A stretch of 11,527 nucleotides of DNA, from contig CAKSPP010000026.1 of the NCBI GenBank assembly GCA_934481505.1, positions 1 through 11,527 of the forward strand. The letters run 5' to 3'. The position numbers and the translations under genes are program-made. Origin of the DNA: an uncultured Eubacteriales bacterium (GTDB lineage Bacteria; Bacillota; Clostridia; Oscillospirales; UBA644). This document shows positions 6,160 through 11,527 of the stretch, piece after piece. The notes below the pieces were generated by a model. It had not been told where the DNA came from. It saw only the letters and a program-made list of their open reading frames with translations, and searched no databases. Every line of letters begins with the position of its first letter. The stretch's first letter is position 1.

Positions 6160-7167
6160 ATGAGTCTTGACGCAAGAAAAAGAAATATTCTTGCTTCGGT
6201 TATCCGTGCCTATATCGAAACGGGCGAGCCGGTAGGCTCAAAATCGCTTATCTCCCGTGAGAAGCTCGACCTTTCGTCGGCGACGGTAAGAAACGAAATG
6301 AACGAACTCGAAAAAGAGGGGCTTATCGAAAAGCCTCACACCTCCGCCGGAAGAATCCCGACGAACGAGGGATATCGGTTCTATGTTTCGAACGCCCTGT
6401 CCGAATATGAGCTTTCCCCTTACGAAACGGCGGTTCTCGAAAGAGCGTTTTCAAGAGGGAACACCATGGAAGACACTTTGCGGGAAATGACCCTCGGTAT
6501 GGCGAAGTTTTCAGGCTGTGCGGTCTTTACGACGGCTCCGATGTGCGGCGACGGACATTTTTCCTATAAAGTGTTTCCGTCGGGAAGAAAAACCGTCGGA
6601 ATTTTGGCGATATCTTCCGAAAATGCCCTCCGCAGCTGCTTTATAAAAACCGAAAACGAACCGACGGTTCTGCTTTGCGGAAACCTCGAAAAACTTCTCG
6701 GAAAATATTTTTCCGAAATATCAAACGAAAGTCTTTCGAAAGAAAAGCTCAAATCGTTTGAGTCCGAGCTTCCCGAAGAATTTGCCGACGCTTACGAATA
6801 TATCGAAAGGTTTCTTTTGAAACTTCAAAATTTCGAGCTGTATATCGGCGGAGCGTCAAACCTGTTTTCCTATCCCGAGTTTGCCGAGACCGAAACCGTC
6901 CGCAGGTTTCTGAATTTCATAAACGACGAGGACGATATCAAAAAAACGCTTCTCGAAAGCTTTTATTCAAACAGCATTTCAATAAGGATAGGCGAAGAAA
7001 ACAAATTGTTCCCGATGAAATCGACGAGCGTAATTTCCGTCGGACGGGCGGGCAAATTTCCGCTTGTTATCGGCGTTATGGGACCCACGCGAATGTATTA
7101 TTCAAGAATAATTTCCGGCTGTAACCACTTACTTCGTGAGATGGGAAAAGTCTGGGGCGAAAATTAA
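6160..7167 (+). CDS. hrcA: Heat-inducible transcription repressor HrcA
   Basis: A 335-residue repressor that binds CIRCE and here controls its own operon. The N-terminal winged helix-turn-helix covers about residues 5-75, with the family motifs GEPVGSKSL, LSSATVRNEMNELE and the wing TSAGRIPTNEGYRFYV. A central GAF-like region follows, and the C-terminus carries the HrcA block IGVMGPTRMYYSRIIS (about 304-319). I chose the ATG at 6160, which has AGGGG eight bases upstream; a GTG at 6154 in the same frame would be only two bases from that site. The leader upstream contains CIRCE and a SigA promoter, so autoregulation is expected. The length is normal and no key block is missing. Confidence 0.95.
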   Translation: MSLDARKRNILASVIRAYIETGEPVGSKSLISREKLDLSSATVRNEMNELEKEGLIEKPHTSAGRIPTNEGYRFYVSNALSEYELSPYETAVLERAFSRGNTMEDTLREMTLGMAKFSGCAVFTTAPMCGDGHFSYKVFPSGRKTVGILAISSENALRSCFIKTENEPTVLLCGNLEKLLGKYFSEISNESLSKEKLKSFESELPEEFADAYEYIERFLLKLQNFELYIGGASNLFSYPEFAETETVRRFLNFINDEDDIKKTLLESFYSNSISIRIGEENKLFPMKSTSVISVGRAGKFPLVIGVMGPTRMYYSRIISGCNHLLREMGKVWGEN

Positions 7168-7183
7168 AGAAAGGAGAAACACC

Positions 7184-7708
7184 GTGAAAAAGGAGAAAAA
7201 CGAAAAGGAAAAAGCCGAAGAAACTCCGGTTGAAGAACCCGTTGAAGAAAAAACCGAAAATTCCGACGCCGAAACCGAAAAACGTATCGAAGAGGCGATA
7301 GCCGAAGAAAAAGACCGTTTTATCAGACTTTATGCGGATTTCGAAAATTATAAAAAGAGGACGGCAGCCGAAAAGGAATCGTCGTATCTCAACGCGACCG
7401 CACAGACTCTTGCCGAAATTTTGCCGGTAGTCGATAATCTCGAAAGAGCCGTTGCCGCGACCGAAGAAGACTCACCCTTAAAAAAGGGCGTTGAAATGGT
7501 TCTCAATCAGATGAATGCCGTTTTCGCAAAGCTCGGAGTTGAAAGCTACGGAGAAAAGGGAGACGCATTCGACCCGAATATCCATGAAGCGGTAATGCAC
7601 GGCGAAGACGAAGAACTTGCCGAAAACACCGTTTCGGAAGTGTTCAGCAAAGGTTATAAAATAAAAGATAAGATTATAAGACACGCAATGGTCAAAGTCG
7701 TAAACTGA
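7184..7708 (+). CDS. grpE: Nucleotide exchange factor GrpE
   Basis: GrpE is a homodimer that opens the DnaK nucleotide-binding domain to release ADP and also acts as a thermosensor. The protein has 174 residues. A disordered, strongly acidic and lysine-rich N-terminus (1-35) leads into the long dimerising helix (about 36-90) with RLYADFENYKKR (48-59) and ILPVVDNLERA (79-89). The C-terminal beta domain contains KLGVESYGEKGDAFDPNIHEAV (116-137) and ends with the family block GYKIKDKIIRHAMVKV (157-172). The start is GTG at 7184, placed by AAGGAG seven bases upstream; the reading frame is open further back into hrcA, but there no ribosome binding site is seen. It lies 16 bases after hrcA, within the operon. 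Confidence 0.95.
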   Translation: MKKEKNEKEKAEETPVEEPVEEKTENSDAETEKRIEEAIAEEKDRFIRLYADFENYKKRTAAEKESSYLNATAQTLAEILPVVDNLERAVAATEEDSPLKKGVEMVLNQMNAVFAKLGVESYGEKGDAFDPNIHEAVMHGEDEELAENTVSEVFSKGYKIKDKIIRHAMVKVVN

Positions 7709-7749
7709 CCGGTGTTTTTAATAAACGTAAATAATTAGGAGGAATAGAT

Positions 7750-9588
7750 ATGTCTAAAATCATAGGTATTGACTTGGGAACAACAAACTCCTGCGTTGCC
7801 GTAATGGAAGGCGGAGAACCTGTTGTTATAGCTAACGCCGAGGGTGCAAGAACCACCCCGTCGGTCGTTGCTTTCGCAAAAGACGGCGAAAGAATGGTCG
7901 GTCAGGTCGCAAAAAGACAGGCGATAACCAATCCTGACAGAACAATAAGCTCCATTAAAAGAGATATGGGTACGAACCGCAAAATCGTAATCGACGAAAA
8001 GGAATATACCCCCGAAATGATCTCTTCGATGATTTTGCAGAAACTTAAAACAGACGCCGAGAGCTATCTCGGCGAAAAAGTTACCGAAGCCGTTATTACC
8101 GTTCCTGCATACTTCAACGACGCACAGCGTCAGGCAACCAAAAACGCAGGTACGATAATCGGACTTGATGTAAAGAGAATCATAAACGAACCTACCGCCG
8201 CAGCTCTTGCTTACGGCGTAGATAAGGAAAGCGAACAGAAAATCATGGTCTACGACCTCGGCGGCGGAACATTCGACGTTTCGATCCTCGATATCGGCGA
8301 CGGCGTTTTCGAAGTTCTTTCCACCAACGGCAACACCCGTCTCGGCGGCGACGATTTCGACCAGAAAATAATCGACTTCCTCGTTTCCGAATTTAAGAGA
8401 GACACCGGAGTTGATCTTTCCACCGATAAAATGGCTATGCAGAGACTCAAGGAAGCCGCTGAAAAAGCAAAGATCGAACTTTCCGGCATGACCACCACAA
8501 ATATCAACCTTCCGTTTATCACCGCTGACGCAACAGGTCCGAAACACCTTGATATCACTCTTACAAGAGCGAAATTCAACGAACTTACCGCAGACCTCGT
8601 TGAAGCAACGATGATCCCTGTAAGAAAAGCTATGCAGGACGCAGGTCTTACCGCAGAACAGATCGATAAAGTTCTTCTTGTCGGCGGTTCTTCGAGAATC
8701 CCCGCAGTTCAGGAAGCTTTGAAAAAGTTTATAAACAAAGAACCCCATAAGGGTATCAACCCCGACGAATGTGTCGCTATCGGTGCGGCAATTCAGGCAG
8801 GCGTTTTGGGCGGAGACGTTTCGGGACTTGTTCTTCTCGACGTAACTCCTCTTTCCCTCGGCGTTGAAGTCTACGGCGGTATCACCGCAAAAATAATTGA
8901 CAGAAACACCACAATTCCTGTAAAGAAGAGCCAGATATTCACCACCGCTGCCGACAACCAGACCAGCGTTGAAGTCCATGTCGTACAGGGCGAGCGTGAA
9001 ATGGCTGCCGACAACAAGACCCTCGGCAGATTCTCTCTCGACGGAATCCCGCCGGCACCGAAGCAGGTTCCGCAGATCGAAGTTACCTTTGATATCGACG
9101 CAAACGGCATAGTAAACGTTTACGCAAAAGATAAGGGAACCGGCAAGGAACAGCATATAACCATCACCGCTTCGAGCAATATGTCCAAGGAAGATGTCGA
9201 AAAGGCAGTCGCCGACGCAGAAAAATACGCTGCGGAAGATAAGAAACGCCGCGAGGGTATCGAAACGAGAAACAACGCCGAACAGCTTATCTATCAGTGC
9301 GAAAAGACAATGACCGATATGGGCGAAAAACTTTCCGCAGAAGAAAAAGCTCCCGTTGAAGAACAGATAACCAAACTCAAAGAAACTCTTAAAGGAACCG
9401 ATACCGACGCCATAAAAGCCGATACCGACGAACTCCAGAAGAGATTCTATAAAATAGCCGAAAAGATGTACGCCGAAGCTCAGGCTGCGGGTGCTCAGGG
9501 TGCCGACGCAGGTGCTCAGGGGGCAGCTCCCGACGCCGACGGCAAAGTAAGCGTTGACGACTATCAGGTAAACGACGACAACAAATAA
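7750..9588 (+). CDS. dnaK: Molecular chaperone DnaK (Hsp70)
   Basis: DnaK uses ATP to bind and release exposed hydrophobic stretches of client proteins, with DnaJ and GrpE as partners. It has 612 residues. The nucleotide-binding domain (1 to about 355) shows IGIDLGTTNSCVAV (5-18), NEPTAAALAYG (146-156), YDLGGGTFDVSILDIG (168-183) and VLLVGGSSRIP (308-318). The linker is GLVLLDVTPLSLG (359-371), and the substrate-binding domain follows (about 372-480), then the helical lid. After KRDMGT (70-75) the extra segment of about 24 residues found in Gram-negative DnaK is missing, as in Firmicutes. The C-terminal tail is a small alanine/glycine/glutamine repeat (GAQGADAGAQGAA, 581-593) ending in an acidic stretch. 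An AGGAGG seven bases before the ATG is the strongest ribosome site in the operon. It lies 41 bases after grpE. Confidence 0.98.
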   Translation: MSKIIGIDLGTTNSCVAVMEGGEPVVIANAEGARTTPSVVAFAKDGERMVGQVAKRQAITNPDRTISSIKRDMGTNRKIVIDEKEYTPEMISSMILQKLKTDAESYLGEKVTEAVITVPAYFNDAQRQATKNAGTIIGLDVKRIINEPTAAALAYGVDKESEQKIMVYDLGGGTFDVSILDIGDGVFEVLSTNGNTRLGGDDFDQKIIDFLVSEFKRDTGVDLSTDKMAMQRLKEAAEKAKIELSGMTTTNINLPFITADATGPKHLDITLTRAKFNELTADLVEATMIPVRKAMQDAGLTAEQIDKVLLVGGSSRIPAVQEALKKFINKEPHKGINPDECVAIGAAIQAGVLGGDVSGLVLLDVTPLSLGVEVYGGITAKIIDRNTTIPVKKSQIFTTAADNQTSVEVHVVQGEREMAADNKTLGRFSLDGIPPAPKQVPQIEVTFDIDANGIVNVYAKDKGTGKEQHITITASSNMSKEDVEKAVADAEKYAAEDKKRREGIETRNNAEQLIYQCEKTMTDMGEKLSAEEKAPVEEQITKLKETLKGTDTDAIKADTDELQKRFYKIAEKMYAEAQAAGAQGADAGAQGAAPDADGKVSVDDYQVNDDNK

Positions 9589-9606
9589 ACGGCAAGAGGG
9601 ATTTAA

Positions 9607-10752
9607 GTGGCTGACAAGAGAGATTTTTACGAGGTTTTAGGGGTCGATAAAAGCGTTTCCGACGACGACCTGAAAAAGGCGTACAGGAAACTTGCGAAAA
9701 AATATCACCCCGACCTCAATCCCGGCGATAAAGAAGCCGAACAGAAATTCAAAGAGGTAAACGAGGCGTATGAAGTCCTTTCCGATAAGGAAAAGAGAGA
9801 ACGCTACGATCGTTTCGGTCACGCAGGCGTCGACCCGTCTTACGGTGCCGGTGCTGCGGGCGGCTACGGCGGTTACAGCACCGTTGATTTCGGTGATATA
9901 GGCGATATCTTCGGCAGCTTTTTCGGAGGCGGAAGCCCGAGAAGACGCAGCAACGCCGTTCACGGAAACGATATAAACGTCCGTCTGACAATCGATTTCA
10001 AAGAAGCTGTTTTCGGCTGTTCGAAGACCGTCACCTTTACCCGCAACGAAGTCTGCTCCGACTGTAACGGTTCGGGTGCCGCAAAAGGAACCACTCCTCA
10101 GACCTGTCCGACATGTAACGGGCAGGGAAGAGTCAAGAGCGTTTCGCAGACCGTCTTCGGTGCGATATCGACCGAGAGAACCTGCTCCGCCTGTAACGGT
10201 ACGGGTAAGATAATCAAAGAAGTCTGCAAAAAATGCGGCGGCAGAGGTCTTGAAAGAAAATCCGTCAGCATAACCGTAAATATCCCCGCAGGCATAAACA
10301 ACGGTCAGACGATTTCTCTTCGCGGAGAGGGCGACAGAGGTATCCGCGGCGGCTCGAACGGCGACCTTAATATAACCGTTGCCGTCCGTCCTCACGAACT
10401 CTTTACGAGAAGAGATGCCGACCTTTTCTGCAATGTTTATATTACTTTCTCGCAGGCGTGTCTCGGTGCGACCGTCGAAGTTCCGACAATCGACGGAAAA
10501 GCCGAAAGCCTCCGTATTCCGGAGGGCACGCAGTCGGGAACACAGTTCACCGTAAAAGGCAAAGGTGCTTACTACCTGCGTTCAAAGTCGAGAGGCAATA
10601 TGTATGTCAATGTTATTGTTGAAATTCCGAAGAAACTTTCTTCAAAACAGAAAGAGGCGTTGAAGGCTTTCGACGAGAACACAAACTTCGACAAGTCTTA
10701 CGAAAAAGGCTCTCAGTTCAAGAACCGAGTCAGGCAATTTTTAGGACTTTAA
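9607..10752 (+). CDS. dnaJ: Co-chaperone DnaJ (Hsp40, type I)
   Basis: DnaJ delivers clients to DnaK and stimulates its ATPase. The 381-residue protein has the full type I layout: J domain (about 5-70) with the essential HPD at 34-36, a glycine/phenylalanine region (about 76-110), the zinc domain with four CxxCxGxG repeats (C150/C153, C167/C170, C193/C196, C207/C210), two beta client-binding domains (about 220-340) and a C-terminal dimerisation segment. The start is GTG at 9607, the codon before ADKRDFYEVLGV, with GAGGG six bases upstream; it lies 18 bases after dnaK. One mild deviation is KGKGAYYLRSKSRGN (317-331), where the family usually has a GKGxPxLRGRGRGD-like stretch. It is the last gene of the heat-shock operon; a terminator follows eight bases on. 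Confidence 0.97.
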   Translation: MADKRDFYEVLGVDKSVSDDDLKKAYRKLAKKYHPDLNPGDKEAEQKFKEVNEAYEVLSDKEKRERYDRFGHAGVDPSYGAGAAGGYGGYSTVDFGDIGDIFGSFFGGGSPRRRSNAVHGNDINVRLTIDFKEAVFGCSKTVTFTRNEVCSDCNGSGAAKGTTPQTCPTCNGQGRVKSVSQTVFGAISTERTCSACNGTGKIIKEVCKKCGGRGLERKSVSITVNIPAGINNGQTISLRGEGDRGIRGGSNGDLNITVAVRPHELFTRRDADLFCNVYITFSQACLGATVEVPTIDGKAESLRIPEGTQSGTQFTVKGKGAYYLRSKSRGNMYVNVIVEIPKKLSSKQKEALKAFDENTNFDKSYEKGSQFKNRVRQFLGL

Positions 10753-10760
10753 TAAGATGA

Positions 10761-10789
10761 AGACGGGACGGAGACGTCCCGTCTTTTTT
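10761..10789 (+). terminator. Rho-independent terminator of the heat-shock operon
   Basis: AGACGGGACG (10761-10770) and CGTCCCGTCT (10775-10784) form a perfect ten-base-pair stem around the loop GAGA, followed at once by a run of T residues to 10789. It begins eight bases after the dnaJ stop codon. Confidence 0.96.
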
Positions 10790-10891
10790 ATCCTTTTCAT
10801 GAGTCCCGAAACAGTCTCTTTGCGGCGTTCAAATATGTGTTTTTTACGAAATCCGACAAATATTTTATCAAGAATTTGAACTATATGTTTC

Positions 10892-10924
10892 CTACACTTG
10901 ACGAACTGTCGTTATATAGTGTAG
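10892..10924. repeat. Nested inverted repeats overlapping a promoter (possible operator)
   Basis: The outer arms CTACACT (10892-10898) and AGTGTAG (10918-10924) are perfect inverted repeats 19 bases apart. Almost concentric inside them, ACGA (10901-10904) and TCGT (10909-10912) form a second inverted repeat. The outer arms cover the start of the -35 and most of the -10 of the promoter listed separately, so a dimeric regulator bound here would block RNA polymerase. No known operator was recognised. Confidence 0.5.
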
Positions 10925-10927
10925 AAT
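10898..10927 (+). promoter_or_regulatory. Promoter of the secreted CBM9-like protein gene
   Basis: TTGACG (10898-10903), an 18-base spacer, and TAGAAT (10922-10927) each match the SigA consensus at five of six positions. A start near 10934 would give a leader of about 60 bases that holds the small hairpin and the ribosome binding site. The stretch 10790-10890 between the dnaJ terminator and this promoter is A/T-rich, and I see nothing in it. Confidence 0.65.
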
Positions 10928-10942
10928 ATATATGTATAAGTT

Positions 10943-10956
10943 GGGGAACTCTCCCC
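10943..10956 (+). promoter_or_regulatory. Small 5' leader hairpin
   Basis: GGGGA (10943-10947) and TCCCC (10952-10956) pair perfectly around the loop ACTC. It lies at the beginning of the expected transcript, and no T-run follows, so it is not a terminator. It may protect the 5' end of the mRNA. It ends 26 bases before the AGGAGG ribosome binding site and does not cover it. Confidence 0.5.
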
Positions 10957-10995
10957 TTTACCGACACGAACCATTTATAAACAGGAGGACCTTTT

Positions 10996-11527
10996 ATGAA
11001 AAGATTTTTATCCGCTGTCCTTGCGATAGTTATGATAGCGTCTTTGGCAACAGGCTTTACCGTATCTTCTACGGCGAAAGTCCTTTCCGGAGACGATGTC
11101 CTTGAAGTCGCAATGGCAACAACGGCTCCCGATGTTACCGACGGTGTCAGAGATTCCGTTTATACGAAGATCTTTGATATGACCGGTTCCGAGGCTATGT
11201 CCTGGGTTACCGACGACGCCACAGGTACAAGCGAGCTCAAACCTAACGACCATTTCCCGGTAGGTTTCAACAGCGAAGCTACGAGATATGATAAGGAACA
11301 GAATCCGAACCGCGAAGATTCCGAATGGTATAACACCAGAATTCAGGGATATGCGGCTTGGGACAGCACCGCCGTTTATCTTTATCTCTACATAACCGGA
11401 ATGGGCGAACTCAACAACAACACCCGTACAGGCACCGAAACCTGGCAGGCAGACGGAATTCAGCTTGCAGTCGCAGTCCCCGGCAGAAGCTATCAGACCG
11501 TTGAATACGGCTTCTTTTTAAGAGATG
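10996..11527 (+). CDS. Secreted protein with CBM9/DOMON-like domain (3' end outside window)
   Basis: The first 177 codons are visible, and the frame is open to the window edge. AGGAGG (10983-10988) lies seven bases before the ATG. Residues 1 to about 27 are a typical signal peptide: MKR, a hydrophobic core LSAVLAIVMIASLATG, and a likely cleavage after SSTA. The mature part resembles the CBM9-like/DOMON fold used for binding sugars or haem: an opening DVTDGVRDSVY (46-56), like the usual 'PxIDGxxDxxY', then GYAAWDSTAVYLYLYITG (118-135), WQADGIQLAVAV (150-161) and EYGFFLRD (170-177). In gut Clostridia such domains occur in large exported enzymes or surface proteins, so a catalytic or anchoring region may follow beyond the edge. 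It has its own promoter and is separate from the dnaK operon. The export call is strong; the domain name is less certain, and the ligand is unknown. Confidence 0.72.
   Translation, partial: MKRFLSAVLAIVMIASLATGFTVSSTAKVLSGDDVLEVAMATTAPDVTDGVRDSVYTKIFDMTGSEAMSWVTDDATGTSELKPNDHFPVGFNSEATRYDKEQNPNREDSEWYNTRIQGYAAWDSTAVYLYLYITGMGELNNNTRTGTETWQADGIQLAVAVPGRSYQTVEYGFFLRD

Noticed and set aside
7136..7183. An upstream ATG start for grpE inside hrcA
   Set aside because: It would add 16 residues unlike GrpE and has no ribosome binding site, whereas the GTG at 7184 has AAGGAG at the ideal distance.
7735..9156. A 473-codon open frame on the minus strand opposite dnaK
   Set aside because: Long antisense frames opposite Hsp70 genes are a known by-product of dnaK codon use and have caused misannotation. 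This one has no ribosome binding site or family motif, and its translation is cysteine- and phenylalanine-rich low-quality sequence.
9637..10395. A 252-codon minus-strand frame inside dnaJ
   Set aside because: It is the antisense shadow of the J, G/F and zinc domains; no start signal or motif was found.
10799..10879. A 26-codon plus-strand frame after the dnaJ terminator
   Set aside because: No ribosome binding site, no promoter ahead of it (it follows a terminator) and no similarity to a known small protein.

Overview
This window reads as core chromosome of a Gram-positive, spore-forming anaerobe of the Firmicutes (Clostridia; a gut or rumen Oscillospiraceae/Ruminococcaceae-like bacterium is my guess). 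The grounds are the gene order hrcA-grpE-dnaK-dnaJ behind a perfect CIRCE operator, a DnaK without the extra segment typical of Gram-negative proteins, the Bacillus-like string mltG-trmR-U32 protein, and a 22-codon spoVM gene. GTG and TTG starts are common, and ATA and AGA codons are used freely throughout. No mobile element, CRISPR array, tRNA or rRNA was seen.

Left part (1-5870): a tightly packed plus-strand operon. It holds the 3' end of a 5-formyltetrahydrofolate cyclo-ligase gene, a CPBP-family membrane protease, the endolytic transglycosylase MltG, a TrmR-like tRNA methyltransferase, a U32-family (TrhP-like) protein and an ABC-F ATPase. Genes overlap or lie within a few bases of each other, and the run ends in a long, nearly symmetric hairpin terminator. 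The methyltransferase and U32 protein probably act in turn on U34 of tRNA (hydroxylation, then methylation). With the ABC-F protein this gives a translation theme next to a cell-wall and membrane group.

Middle (5871-6159): a short intergenic region that is more than spacer. On the minus strand it encodes SpoVM, a 22-residue spore-coat anchoring peptide, with its own ribosome binding site and a mother-cell-sigma-like promoter. It shares the hairpin terminator with the converging ABC-F gene. On the plus strand it carries the heat-shock control region: a tandem GGTCAGA repeat resembling a CtsR site, a vegetative promoter and a perfect CIRCE element.

Right part (6160-10789): the heat-shock operon hrcA-grpE-dnaK-dnaJ, ending in a strong terminator. 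HrcA represses the operon through CIRCE; DnaK, DnaJ and GrpE form the Hsp70 folding machine.

Far right (10790-11527): a separate transcription unit. A promoter lies within nested inverted repeats, followed by a small leader hairpin, a strong ribosome binding site and the 5' end of a secreted protein whose visible part looks like a CBM9/DOMON-type carbohydrate-binding domain. The gene runs off the window.
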